Shown piece after piece: positions 48,322 to 60,309 of a stretch of 64,000 nt of DNA. Origin of the DNA: Macrocybe gigantea (lineage: Eukaryota; Basidiomycota; Agaricomycetes; Agaricales; Callistosporiaceae); contig SJRY01000257.1 in the NCBI GenBank assembly GCA_011319805.1, positions 304,264 to 368,263 on the forward strand. The letters run 5' to 3'. The notes beneath the pieces are model-generated. The model ran no database searches. It saw only the letters and a program-made list of their open reading frames with translations, and was not told where the DNA came from. The position numbers and the translations under genes are program-made. Within the stretch, counting starts at the first letter, position 1. Each line of letters starts with the position of its first letter.

Positions 48322-51300
48322 ATGATATCCAATAGACTCCTGCTTCTCCTCTGGGTCATCTTGATTCACCTCGCTGGAATTTATCTCTTTACGCGTGGCT
48401 TCCTTCTCACCCGTCTGTCACTGCCTCACCACACCGCATGCAACAATAGCGAACAATGCACGCTTCCACCGACACACAAACGCGCCGTGGTCCTTATTGT
48501 CGACGCGTTGCGGTTCGATTTTGTCACCCCAAATCCTCCGAGCAAGGCATCGCCATTCCACCACAACATTTTGACGTTGCCCAGAGAACTAACAGCTCGT
48601 TATCCGAAAAAGTCATTCCTGTTCAATTCATACGCAGATCCTCCGACGACTACAATGCAGAGGATAAAAGGGATCACCACAGGTTCACTGCCTACCTTTG
48701 TGGATATGGGAAACAATTTCGGAAGTCAGTCTGTTGAAGAGGACTCCATTCTCAAACAGCTTCAGTTAGCTGGTAAAAGGGTAAGATTCCCACATGGAAA
48801 TCTGGGATGACTCGTGACATATTTTTTCTTTTCCTTGAGGCAAGGCTGCGTTTATGGGCGACGATACCTGGATGTCTGTCTTCCCCAATGCTTTCCAACC
48901 AAATATGTCATTCCCTTATGACTCGTTCAACGTCGAGGACTTGCACTCGGTGGATGAGGGAGTTATACGTCATCTCTTTCCGCTCCTAGAGGATCCCAGC
49001 AAGCCGTTTGATTTGCTCCTCGGCCACTTTCTTGGCGTTGACCATGTCGGCCATCGTGTCGGTCCCGATCATCCCAGCATGAAGGCCAAATTAACCCAGA
49101 TGAATGACGTGCTAAAACGCGTCGTCGACCTCCTGGACGACGACACCCTTTTGGTTTTGATGGGCGACCATGGCATGAGCCGTTCAGGCGACCACGGCGG
49201 AGACAGCGTGCACGAAACTTCGGCAGCGCTGTGGATATACAGCAAGGGCCTGGAGCTTTCGCAAGATAGCATTCCCCTTCCTCCTGGTCTTCTCAGGTAT
49301 TCTCTCTTCCCTGGGACGTCCGTATCACACAGGACAATCCAACAAATTGACGTCCTGCCTACCATGTCGCTTCTCCTGGGCCTTCCTATACCATTCAATA
49401 ACCTGGGCACAGTCATTCCGGACCTCTTTTGGCAGGATAAACCGGGACACGCTTGACGCAAGCCCTCAAAATCAACGTCGCTCAAGTCAAAACATACCTG
49501 GACACATACCGGTCAAGCTCATCGGGCGACGAACTTGATGAAGCATGGCCAGCGCTCCAGTCTGCCTACACTACTATTGAGGCATCCTCATCTTCGGGAG
49601 AAACCCAACTCATTACACTTTCAAATTACATTCGCGTCGCTCTGCTGGCCTGTCGTGCGATGTGGGCCCAATTCAATCCGCTTCTGATGAGTATGGGACT
49701 CGCAATGATGGCTCTGGGGTTATTTACGTCTTGGGCCGTGTATTCGGATTTCAAACGTGCAAAAGATGGCTGGAACGACTGGTTAGGCGCCCAATTGCCG
49801 CGATATTTTCGTGCAATGGCAGGAGGCTCGGTCGTTGGGTTTGTGTTACACCTAGCCTTAGACTCACATCTTTCTGAGATCGATACACTGGATGCTGTCG
49901 TCTTCACAGCTCCTCTGTTCTCGTGCATCGTGGCTATACTTGCATCCCCGCCTCACATCACTTCTATTAGCCCTAGATCGATACCAATCATCCTCATCCT
50001 ACACACGATATCCTTCTTTTCGAACTCCTTCACGTTCTGGGAGGACAGGATCGTATCATTCTTGCTCGTCACTGCCATCGTGCCGCATGTGTTGGCAGGT
50101 TTCGCAGCTCCCGTCATGCGCCTCAAGTATCGCATACTGGGCTTTTCCCTCCTTTATGCCGCATGCGTCCGGCTGATCTCCATCAGCACCGTGTGCAGAG
50201 AAGAACAGCAGCCATACTGCCACGTCACGTTCTACGCCTCCTCTTCCGTCCCTTCACCGCCACTACTCGTGCTGTTCTTGGCACTCCCAGTGGCTGCGGG
50301 CTTGCCATGGGTCACGCTGCGGTTCCTTAACATAACTCGCTCTGATGGAGTGGTCGCGAAACTCTTTGTCCCTCTCGTTCTTAGGCCAGCCCTGTTCGCT
50401 GGAAGCATGTACTGGGTCGTCGATTGGATCGACACTGTTTCGGTCCTGGGAGAAGGCTGGGGACCCTTGCTGCGTACCATGCGGACATGCATCGCATGGT
50501 TCGTGTTCGCCCTTGCGCTGTTTGGAGGAGGCATGCTTTGGTGGAAGATCCCCTTGTGTCTTGACCTTCAGGTCGAGCAGACCCTTCCTTCGACACCCAC
50601 TGCAAGAGAAAAGCGCCAGGTGCAGGTCATTGGCTATGCCAACGCATATGGAGCACCGTATATCTTCTTTTGGAGCATCCTCTTTGCAGTGGTGTTTGTT
50701 GCTACCCAGTTGACGGGCCAAATCATCCTAGCCTTAGCAGCTGTGGCGCTTTTAGCGTATCTGGAGGTTCTTGACAGCGTTCGTGATGTCCAAAACATCC
50801 AGGCTGCCTTTGGTTCCAATCCTTCTACATTCCTCGATGTCTCTGCTAGCAAGAGATCGCCCGCGGTCAAGTTTGCGGACGTCGTTCCTCTTGCATTGCT
50901 GGCCATCATACCTTCTTTGGAACGGGTCACCAGTCAACCGTTTCGTCTATCCAATGGAAAACTGCATTCTTACTCACGCCGAAGACCGTCTATCCGTTCT
51001 CTCCGCTGACCGTTGTCATCAACTCGGTTGGCGCATTGGCAGTCATGGCCCTTGCGTCGCCTCTTGTAGCGCTCTGGAACAGAGCACCGATCTCGGAGCG
51101 TCGTAAAACAAACACGAAAGCGATGGACACCGGCAAAGCGACTGTGATGGGGAGACTCAGGCTACAGGCGAGATGGTCGAGCCAGATATCCAAGTGAAAG
51201 GCGAAACAACGCTTGCGGCGCTGGGCTACATGACCTACTTTGCGACTCTACTGTTCGGCGCGTCCGTCAGCGCGGCGATACTGAGGAGACATCTGATGGT

Positions 51301-51442
51301 GTGGAAGGTGTTCGCTCCGAGATTCATGACGGGCGTGCTGGGCGTGCTGACCACCGACGTCGCGGTCGTATTGGGTGTTGGCATAGGCGTGGAAAGGATA
51401 ACGGGTCGGGTCGGCGTCATGTTCAGAAAGCTTTCACGGTGA
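48322..51442 (+). CDS. GPI13: GPI ethanolamine phosphate transferase 3 (PIG-O/GPI13)
   Basis: An ER membrane enzyme that adds ethanolamine phosphate to the third mannose of the GPI precursor, the bridge to anchored proteins; essential in yeast. It starts MISNRLLLLLWVILIHLAGI, a signal anchor. The lumenal alkaline-phosphatase-like domain follows: VVLIVDALRFDFV, the block PPTTTMQRIKGITTGSLPTF with the catalytic Thr region, MGDDTWMSVFPNAF, LLGHFLGVDHVGHRVGPDHP, LLVLMGDHGMSRSGDHGGDS and QIDVLPTMSLLLGLPIPFNN. The metal-binding Asp/His residues are visible in VDALRFD, GVDHVGH and GDHGM. A long multi-pass C-terminal part runs from about 49600 to the end (RRHLMVWKVFAPRFMTGVLG). One early intron (about 48781-48845) is seen. 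Frame breaks near 49455, 50922 and 51140 each need one base. The length of about 1,015 residues fits the family. Confidence 0.92.
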
Positions 51443-51982
51443 CGTTCGTGTCTTTGATCTTTCGATCAAAATTAGACTACATACAGGTACAAAAACACTC
51501 TTTGACGATTGCTGCTTCCTTGTTTTCTGTCATATTTAATCTTAATGTATGAGGCTGATTGCGCATCGGCCTGCCCATCTACCAGTTTCCATGCATAGGT
51601 TCCGCGAATCATGCATATGCGAAACAATCTTGCGTGGTAGCGCACCACGATGGTGTGGAGTAATAATTATTTGCTTGTAGCTATAGGCCGCACAGCCCGT
51701 CAAAACCAACAAGCCTGAAATCCTCGTTTGGGCGAGCAAGGCATTCATCGGAGACCAGTGAAGACGTTTCAGGTGTCCATGCGACAATTTCGAGACATGT
51801 ATGAGCTGCTTTCATGCACGCTTGCTCGCAACTTCAAAAAGAAAAAGGATTAAGTTTGCGATAAATTACATCGCACTTTAGGTGGTCTGCGGTAAGTAAT
51901 CCATACATAATTTCATGCCCGTGGTATGTTAGACGATCCATCAACCCTGCTTTTGCGGTGCGCCACACTGGCGAATGTGACT
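51443..51982. other. convergent 3' intergenic region
   Basis: Between PIG-O/GPI13 (+) and the M15-like gene (-). Nothing recognised. Confidence 0.4.
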
Positions 51983-52635
51983 TTAAAGATACGTGATATC
52001 CCAATGCGATCCTTCGTCCTGGGTGATGAAACACACCGCCGTTATTCAAGGCAAGCCGAATGCCAAAGAGATAAACATGCAACCTACACAATAAAGGTTA
52101 CCAGCCGCCGACTTCCACTGAGGAAAACCATCTCCGCGGTTCGCTATCTTCTTGAACGTGTTGTGAATGTACGAGTCCAGCTTTGCTTGGTGACGGACGT
52201 CGACTTTGAATCCTTTCGCATGAGAAAAGGTGCCGCTCGCATGTCCGACCTCGGTGCCGCCCGTAATTATAAGCGAGCTCAGACCGGCCGCCTTTTTAAG
52301 AGTGATCACACCGTCTACGGTACCCGATAGAATGCCATCGTATGACGTGCATTTGGAATTGTTTCTGCGTTCGGAGGTGAGTAATTTTACACTAATCGCA
52401 TTGAATATTGCAGGTACTACGAACTTGTTTGTGCATCCGCCAGTGGACGAGGCAGTAATACCGTTAGGCTTCAGCCGAGCTTCTGCTTGGGCCTGGGTGA
52501 GGTGGGTGCCACTGGCACTTGCATATGCAAAGAGACTGAGGAATAAAATGGAGGCGAAGAGCTGGGATGTAGAAGGACAACGTCCGAGTCAGACACGAGG
52601 CGGGCCCATTGAACGGATCCTAGTCGCACCTTCAT
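51983..52635 (-). CDS. small secreted M15 (DD-peptidase/hedgehog fold)-like protein
   Basis: Probably a secreted zinc peptidase or amidase relative. The first exon is only ATGAAG (52630-52635). After a GTGCGA...ATCCCAG intron the frame gives MKLFASILFLSLFAYASA, a clean signal peptide. The mature part has LTQAQAEARLKPNGITASST, NNSKCTSYDGILSGT, ITGGTEVGHASGTFSHAKGF, DSYIHNTFKKIANRGDG and, after a last intron, DEGSHWDITYL. SHAKGFKVD matches the M15 metal motif H-x2-G-x3-D, and EGSHWD supplies the second His and catalytic-type Glu. Four exons give about 145 residues. A target such as bacterial peptidoglycan is inferred from the fold only. The stop is TAA at 51983-51985. Confidence 0.72.
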
Positions 52636-52955
52636 TTCGTGAATAGATAAATATACGGACAGATGCAGGTCTTGAAGGGTTGTTGGTATGCTCGTTCATC
52701 ATTGCAATGTGTTATATATGTTCTTCTGGCCTGGTCGTTAGGCCTGAAACGTCTGTGAAATCTGTCAATTATGACAATCATCCACTGATAGACATCCTTG
52801 GACGTTTCTGCATTCCTCGAAGCAGAGTGATTGACGACGACGTGTAATACATTGACTTGCCAAGCCAGAAACCTCGAAATGTTAAATGGTGGCTGTGGAT
52901 GCTGATCAGGAAATCAAGTTGTAGTAAGTATGTATAGTAGATGGAGGTGTAGACG
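52636..52955. other. intergenic region
   Basis: Upstream of the M15-like gene (-) and of the candidate gene at 52956 (+). Nothing recognised. Confidence 0.35.
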
Positions 52956-53430
52956 ATGCTGGAAACTGACTTGAACCAAATAGAAGAGGTGCCGATTCAT
53001 GAAGCACAAAGGCCCACCTCGGCCAAGACCTGCGCTGACTGCACAACGGCAGCGGATGCATATGATTCAAATTCTTCCGAATCTGATTCTAACGGCGAAA
53101 TTTACTGGAAAGATAGGACACGTGATGGGTGCACGATGACCGCACGAGCAGAGCACAAGGCCTGCATGGATACGTCAATGTGAGTTTGGATTGGTATCAA
53201 TGGCTGTTGAAACGAACCACAGAGGGTTGGAACCAAGCCACCACACTTGTGGCACTATGCAACATCAGCAGTTTATATGGTTAGATGAAGCCGAGCGAAG
53301 GAAGCAGTCTAGGTCGGTCGGGACTCGGGACGTCCTGAGTCGTCTCGTCGGCCCAGCTGATAGTAGAACTAGATGGGACATGAAAAATCATTTGGTTTCC
53401 AAAATATCCTTCAACACAGTGATAAAGTGA
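52956..53430 (+). CDS. candidate two-exon gene of unknown function
   Basis: Not recognised. ATG at 52956 opens a frame beginning MLETDLNQIEEVPIHEAQRP. A canonical GTGAGT...AACCACAG intron (about 53179-53222) joins it to a second frame with FIWLDEAERRKQSRSVGTRD and VSKISFNTVIK before TGA at 53428-53430. The product would have about 145 residues and be hydrophilic. The clean join is the only support, so this may be chance. Confidence 0.3.
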
Positions 53431-53812
53431 GCGAGGTACTAGTTCCACTTTGAATCCGTAGTTTGAAAAAATCGACCGGAATACCGAAATGATACGATGA
53501 CAAGGAAATTCGGGGAGGTAACACATTTTGCACAAAAACGAAGATAAGGTGAAGATGATCTAGTAATTACAATGAATATGAAGCGTGATTAGATGGAGAG
53601 AGTCGGGAGTGGATGTCGCAAGCGGAACGAATAGGAAAAGGATATATAGGCATGTAGTCGTTGCAACGAGGCTGACCGGTAAATGAGGGCAAAGATGCAT
53701 GTTGATTGTAGATGTGTGCCGTGACGAGATCTTTCCTTTGTCACCTCAAAGTCAGTTCATATATCAACATCAAACTAGCAACGGAGGCGGAAAAAAACTG
53801 TGGTATGTCTTG
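53431..53812. other. convergent 3' intergenic region
   Basis: Nothing recognised; it precedes the stop of the large minus-strand gene at 53813. Confidence 0.35.
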
Positions 53813-56800
53813 TCATGCAGGCCGCCACGTTGTATCCGGCCTGTCGACCATATGCGTCACTTCGCCCGCGCCCCAGCTCGAGATCGTCCGCTCACTCGAC
53901 TCCGTTGTGCTTTCCACTGTTGCCGGAGCCGTAATAAACGACTGAGCGGCCGTGCTGACGTCTGGCGGACTGCTGCTCGATTCCGTGGGCTCGGGGCTTC
54001 GAGGAATGTCAATGGCAGGCGTCGTCGAGCTTGTCGGAGCCATGACTACGATAGGCACTTCCTCACTGCTGCTGTTGTCAGACGGTTCTCTGGCGGTAAG
54101 GGCAGGAGTGGTAGTAGAGACCGTCGCCTCAGACTGTTGGTGTGAAGGCGTGGCGGACGACACGTTCGATCGCACCTGACGAACATGCGGCATAGGCGGG
54201 ACAGTCAGATCCCCGGCCGACTGCTCGACGCTCGGGTCTTCTTCCTCTTCAAGCCGTTGTTCTCCTCCAGCAGCAGGCCAATGCATCCGCAACGGGTGAA
54301 TGGGATGCCCGAACGTGTAATTCTCGTCCCCGCTTCTGAACGCGTCAGAGCTGCTCCCCGATCTCGAATGCGTCCTGCCGTCGGAATAATACGGAACGTC
54401 TTCTTCGAGCCGAGCCATGGAAGAGTTCGTGCGGGATCGAATCGCGCTTTGAACAAGCTCGAGCGACGAATGCGATGCCGCGCCTATGTTCTGTATGAGC
54501 GATTGAGCCCTCGCGCGCACACCCGTAGCCGCAAACGAGCTTGTCCTCGACCGCGAAGATGATGACCCAGAATGAGAGTTGGTCCTCGAGTTGGAGCCCG
54601 ACCGCGAGCCTTGCCTACGATGCGACGCCGCGCTCGAATGGCGCTGACGAAGTCCGATCAGCGATGATCTGGGGCTCGGAGCCGAAGAGGGCGTCAACAG
54701 GCCCACCAAGTCCTCTCTCTCTGCTGCTTCATGCGAATTCTCAGACTCGCCGTCGTCGCGCTGGTGCTCCGTGTCCGATACGTCATGCCCAATGGCCGAT
54801 CCAAGACCAGGACCCAACGGACTCAGCGAGGTTTCTGCACGACCTCTGCTCGGGAACGAGACGGGCGACGGGCTGGCGGGTACGAACGCGGGGACGGTCC
54901 CCGCTCTCGGCCTGCCGCGCCCCTGTGCAGACTGGGGGTGTCGAGGAGGCATGGGGATGCCACTGCTCGGGCTGAGGCTGCCGGGACTGAGGCTACGGAT
55001 GTCGGATCCAGAGGTCGTTTGGGACCTCGGCGAGTATGAATCAACGGACTCCTGATTGCCCGTCGATTGCGAGAAACGCGATTGCATCGAGCGCGAGTTC
55101 GAGGTAGGCGTTATGTGGGACGCTCCTCCAGAGGAATTGCTAGCTCCACGAGTAGGTCGGCGGTACGGGAATGGATAACGCGGTGAGATAGGTCGGCCCA
55201 AGCTGGACATGGAAGCTGAAGCACGTCCCGATGCCGACGACGGCTCCTCACTCTCTCCCTCTTGTTCCTCCTCCTCCTCCTGTTCCTCTTCTTCTTCTTC
55301 TTCTTCTTCCTCCTCCTCCTCCTCCTCCTCTTCTCCTTCCTCGTCATCCTCGTCTGTCGTTGCTGCCGAAGAAGTCGTAGTGGTGGTGGTGGTCTTCGTC
55401 TCCTTACTCTCCTTGCTTCCACTCGCTTCACTACTACTACCTTTCTTGCCAGGCGACGGCGGGAACGGAACCTTGTCGCTCGACGAAACCTGGGCACCCT
55501 GGGCCGTGAAGGGATAAGGCAGTGACTGCAAAGGTGCGGAAGAGTTGGCGACATCCTTGTCCTCGGATGACCTCTTGGCGACCTTCGGTATGATATCGGA
55601 AAGGTCCTGGTGGACCTGCTTTGACGACGAAGCGACAGGCTGCGTGTCGTCCTTCAATGGATTCAGGAACAAATCGTCTGACAGCACAGGCCGGCGCGCA
55701 GGTGGAGGCACGGTCGGGAACCCAACAGCAGCAAGAACCTGCTCTACGCCCTCAAAGCCCTGCACGCCTTCCTCCTCGGCTCCTCGGCCTTGATTTGTCT
55801 CGGAGATGTCCTTTTCCTTGCCACGCGAAGCATGATGATGCAGGCGACTCCATCGCAAAGCCGGTTGGACGGAAAGACAAAACTCGAAAGCTTCCTGTAC
55901 CCTTATCCGAGTGCACTCTCTCCAGCTCCAGGGTACGACGTCGCCGGCGAACTCGTCGGAAGCGGTGTCGCTGATAAAAGATCTAGTCTTTTCAGCTTCC
56001 TCTTCTTCCCAGCGATATCGGGGTCCGCATAGCCCAGCGCAGCCTTGACCACTCAGGACCCACAATCCGATCCTACAGTCCCGTCAACGTAAGTCTCGAA
56101 AGTCTAATCACTTCTCTACTTAATTAAGGGCTTACCAGCTCACTAAGAGAATTAATATCCGCCACGCCGTCCATGCGGCATTAGCTATTAGCACCCCACG
56201 AGCGTATCCGGTCAACGTTCCGTCGGGCCGGAAAAACGTGCCATCACGGCGTGCCAAAATAGGATCGTCCGATATACCAGGAACCGGGGCGGCACCAAAG
56301 GCAAACAGGAGTGCCATCGAAAGACCAGCGCGAGGTAAAAGCAGCGCAACGGTGGGCAAGTTCTGAGAGTAATACCAAAACGTCTCTGCCAGTCCGTCTC
56401 GGAGGCCGCCGCTCTCGCTGAGGAAGCCGGCGTGTCGAATATACTGTAGGAAGCAAAAGTTGGCGTAAGACGTCATAGCCGCGAGGTTGAAGGCCGGAGA
56501 TGAGAGGTAGATTGGGAGCATCGATGGGCGTTCTAGTCAAATGCGTACAGTCAGGCATGGGCGTATCAAGTAGTGGATGACGAAAGGACTTACTGACGCG
56601 CCATCTTCGTACAAATGAGTAAATGACTTCATATACAACAAAGACTACAAGGATCCAGACAAGCCAGCAAGCGACATATGCAGCCGCACCGAGAGCCCAA
56701 TTCCTGCCAGAGCCAGGCACGCCAGGAGCTTGAGGAGTGGGGAATTTTGAAACTCTGCAGGCACAGATCAGCGATGCTCACGAGACAAGGAAGAAAAGGA

Positions 56801-57523
56801 CCTACTGCAATAATATAAATACAGCGTTAAAATCAAAAAATGTTTGCAACGGAATGTGTGCAAGTATAAGAAGCGGCCAAAGATAAAAATAGAGCCTAGT
56901 TTTCCACGACGGGCTTCTCAACATGTTGATGTTGAAACCGCGAGCATTGAATCGAGGGCGTGGCAGACGCGCAGAATAGGGATCGTTCCCATCCCCGCCA
57001 TCATTGACAGAGAAGGCGGTGGCTGCCGTGGCGCCCGTGGCCCTCGACCATGCCCTGGGAGCGCGGAGATGCGACGGAGATCGCGAGTATCGATGATGAT
57101 GATGATGACGGTGTGTTCCGGACAGCGTCTGGTCCGTGCTCTCCCTGCGGCCTGCGCCGGCGTTTTTCTCGTTGAACGGTTCCTGTTGCGTAAGGCTGAC
57201 GATTCGGACGGAGCGAGGTGTCGGTTTCCGGCCGCCGGCAACGAACGGTAGCGTCGGGCTGGGTTCGCGATCATGCATCCCCCCTATCGAGGAATGGAAC
57301 GTCGAAGCGGAGCTGGAGGAGGAGGCCGCTTGGGCAACCAGGACGGGTAGCCCTCCGAGTCCTTGGACATCCGTCTAGATGACGAGGAAGGCTGCTCGGA
57401 CACGTCGCCCCGCTGATCGGTAGGCGAGCTCTCCGCCGTCGTGGAATGTTGGTTGTTGGCGTTGTTGGAGGTCGACGGAGGGTGATCGGGTGTGGTCTGT
57501 CGTAACATTCGTGAATGGAACAT
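53813..57523 (-). CDS. large multi-pass membrane protein with long disordered tail
   Basis: Conserved in basidiomycetes as far as I recall, function unknown; similar proteins are sometimes named proteophosphoglycan. The N-terminus is disordered (MFHSRMLRQTTPDHPPSTSN) with a PSWLPKRPPPPAP block and FVAGGRKPTPRSVRIVSL. Five or six membrane segments follow, including YFYLWPLLILAHIPLQTFF, AYVACWLVWILVVFVVYEVI, TVALLLPRAGLSMALLFAFG and LIANAAWTAWRILILLVSW, then WIGLWVLSGQGCAGLCGPRY. The tail of about 700 residues is Ser/Pro/Glu-rich with a poly-glutamate run encoded near 55262-55345. About four short introns lie in the 5' half. A frame break near 57308 is repaired by one T. Glycosylation or a membrane-scaffold role is speculation. 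Confidence 0.72.
55262..55345. repeat. CTC/CTT trinucleotide tract encoding poly-glutamate
   Basis: Plus-strand runs of CCTCCT and TTCTTC. Read on the minus strand they encode an acidic run in the tail of the large membrane protein. Such tracts commonly vary in length between strains. Confidence 0.8.
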
Positions 57524-58485
57524 TCAAGAAGGTGGAAGGAGGAGTAGGGAGAAATGGAACGAAGAATGATTATAAAAAATAGAAGAATAAGCAAAGGTAA
57601 GTTAATAAGCCTAATATCCTGCCGTTGGAACTGCGTAGCGCGTTAATTCGATGCGTTTTTGTTTTTTTTTCTTTTCTGGTTGGCCTGGTTGTCAACGAAA
57701 CAACAGAAGAAACAAGGCCTCTGCAAGCTCAAGCCAGAGGGAGAGGAGGGGATGGAACACTTCCGTCAAGGAGGGCGGCGAACGATCAAAGACGCGTGCA
57801 GCCTCGTGTCGAGTGAAATGACGGAGGTGGTGCTCGTTTTCTGCTGCCTCGTGTTCAGCTGCGTGTCTATTACCAGGGCGCTGGACAAAAAAAGGCGGAA
57901 AAATTTTTTATGATCGAAAGGTTTTTGAACAGAATCAATCTGTTCCTGAAATCCAACACGATTTCCTTTTGCGGCACTCACCTGCCTTGTTTGGACCTCC
58001 TGCTCACACACTGCGGCTTCGTTGGCAGGACTCGCGTTGGTGTTCGGGAGGAGTGGATGAAGAAGAGATCTAATGAACGTCGAATTTATCAAAGGAACGT
58101 CTGGAAGACCTGTTCAATGACAGGCCAAGTATGTGGCAAATGACTGTGATGGTGGTTAGGATAAAAGGTGTGAATGTAGAACGATGTCGTTGCTATGGGT
58201 CCATATGGATGCCTTTGTTTCCTCTGATCATGATCGACAGTACAGCGTCGATCTCAACGCGGGAACAAAAATCATGGCGGATCCAAAAGAAAAGACGATT
58301 AGATCACCAACAACTGAACCCGATCGTCACCTCATGATATCATACCAGGACTTGACGGAATGCGGGTTGGCCCTCTCTTGAATGGAGCATTGATGAAAGC
58401 AGCAAGGTCGACACGATACGCGATCACCGGCACCCTTCGTTATTTATCAAGGAAGCCAACAAGATCTGAAATAAGCCTAAGCACA
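57524..58485. other. gene-free region
   Basis: Lies between the start of the large membrane protein gene and the stop of the F-box-type gene. It includes T- and A-rich runs (57655-57675, 57885-57910). Several short open frames are present, none with a family. Confidence 0.4.
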
Positions 58486-60113
58486 TTATAATTTTATCTC
58501 GATGTCTACGTTGAAGACTGCTGCATTCGGCAAGAGAGACAAAAGCGCGTTGTAGACGTCAAAGAGATAGAGAGGGTCTGTACGAAATATGGCAGTAATA
58601 GTGCGTAGGCTGGCAAGCGAGGGGAGCAAGTGGTTCAAAACCGATAGGGAAGGTCCTAGGATATGATGCACTATAACCCTGTTTGGTTCTTTTGCGCGAT
58701 CGTGGATGCCTTCGGGTATACAACGCATGCCGAACAAGTCGCCCCAGATGAGAAACGAGAGCTGTTGAAGGCGTTCGGGAGCTGGGAGAACATCTATACT
58801 TGTCAACAGTCCAGGGTCGTGGAAGGTCAAGGAAGACAGCATCCCAAGTTTCAACTCTGTTTCGTGTCCAGGACGCATTTGAGTCATTAAACGCAGAACA
58901 TGCTCAGTTGCTAGCACTTACCAGGCACCGATGTTATCTCGACGTCCAAAGATAATTCCTCCAGGGGTGCCTTTGCGCAAAGGACCGAAATGCGTTTCTC
59001 GGTCTTGATTATGGAACATTCGATGTCCAGCTTGCAAACGTGGTCGAAATCGAACATGAGCGATAGTTTTTCTACGAGTCGATTTTGCAGTCGGTGCGCG
59101 CGAAATTCGAACAATCGCGGCCGGACGTGCCCAGGAGTCGGCTTCCACTCTGCATCTCCGCCTTTTTCTTCTTCTCTCAAAATGGTGCACGCCAATCCCA
59201 AGCTCGTGAGGTTGGGGAACAACGCCACAAACGACAACGACAAGTCCGAGGTGCGAGAGATTGTCAATTTGCGGAGGGTCCGACGCTGGCCGACAGCTGC
59301 AAAGGCATCTAGCAGTGCCTCGGGATACTCTGCAAACCCATAGCACAACTGAAAGATCAGCTCGTTCAGATGAGAGAGCTTCGCCAGAACCGCTGGCAGC
59401 CACTCCAGGTCACGGCTGTGACCCTGGCAACCGATTCACAGTGTTGGGCAAGTCAAGTGACAGTCAAGTGACAGTCAAGACTGTCAGGTTAGCGTCAATT
59501 TGACGATAAGTTTGACCTTAGTTTGACTGTCACACCATATTTGGAAGTCAGAGCATCGCAGGTCAATTGTCTGAGGGTTATGGTCGCACACACACAGCAG
59601 TTTTATTTACTAACGGACTTTTATTTACGATCAGGCTTTATTTACAACAAAGACAAATAATGCTGACTGTCAAAGACAAGCTGAACCGAAATGGGATACA
59701 CGTGACTTGAACTTTCCTAATATGGGTACAGTCATGACTGTCAAATTGACAGTCTAGTTGACTTGACACGTTGACGACAGTCAAAAGTCATTAGCGTCAA
59801 GCAAAGTCATTGACTGAACAACACTGCAACCGAAGCACTCGAGTCGTAATGCTAGCACGTATTTGCAAATGTCCGGATTGTCGCTCACGATGTCGAGAAA
59901 GAGTATCGCGTCATAATACGGCGCTGGCGCTGCCGACGAGTCAGGCCGCTGTTTTGGGGCTGTGAACTGAATGAGGGAGTACAGATGAGCCTGGCAGAGA
60001 GGTCTCAAAGCGTGGCAGGTTAGGGCGCAGGACCCCAAGGTCCGCCAATCTTCGTCGGAATTGAGTTCATCTATGATGCGGTAGAACAGTTCGAGTGGGA
60101 GCGAAGAGGCCAT
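58486..60113 (-). pseudogene. F-box/LRR-like gene interrupted by a hAT-like element
   Basis: The 5' part (59834-60113) encodes an F-box-like N-terminus: MASSLPLELFYRIIDELNSD, CALTCHALRPLCQAHLYSLI, ILFLDIVSDNPDICKYVLAL, RLECFG. After the element the frame continues with DLEWLPAVLAKLSHLNELIF, LDAFAAVGQRRTLRKLTISR, FVALFPNLTSLGLACTILRE and KAPLEELSLDVEITSVPGK, which are LRR-like. It then runs to LPNAAVFNVDIEIKL with the stop at 58486. Deleting 59435-59825 with one copy of the direct repeat GCAACCGA joins the halves in frame (ECFGCQGHSRDLEW). A separate one-base break lies near 58926 at a short A run. As it stands translation ends soon after the insertion, at about 110 residues. Confidence 0.75.
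59435..59825. mobile_element. non-autonomous hAT-like element (MITE) with 8-bp direct repeats
   Basis: The 391-bp insert is bounded by GCAACCGA on both sides (59427-59434 and 59826-59833), an 8-bp duplication as made by hAT transposases. The termini are inverted: CAGTGTTGGGCAAGTCAA at 59439 against CAGTGTTGTTCAGTCAA read inward from 59826. Four bases (TTCA) lie between the left direct repeat and the left terminus, which is unusual. Subterminal regions are rich in GACAGTCAAG and TTGACTGTC words, likely transposase-binding repeats. There is no transposase frame, so it depends on a helper copy elsewhere. Confidence 0.78.
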
Positions 60114-60309
60114 CGAGCATAGGTGGAGTGCCGTTCTGTATGAATGTTACGTTTATCACCAACCCATGATATTAAGAGTCCGCCCAGAAGCTGGCGGTGG
60201 ACGCTGAGAGTAAATGAACGGTTGAAAAATAATCGCCTCGGAAACGTGGCTGTCATGGGAACTTCAAGTCTCCATTCCTTGATTCCAATCGTATACTCAT
60301 TAAAATTAA

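Noticed and set aside
54185..55055. Plus-strand Arg/Ser-rich frames of 100-140 codons
   Set aside because: Antisense to the long minus-strand coding tail; composition explained by it.
55209..55525. Plus-strand poly-Ser/poly-Leu open frames
   Set aside because: They are shadows of the trinucleotide tract that encodes poly-glutamate on the minus strand.
59435..59825. The insertion in the F-box-type gene as a normal spliceosomal intron
   Set aside because: GT...AG pairs near its ends do not give an in-frame join, while the 8-bp direct repeats and inverted termini fit a transposon.
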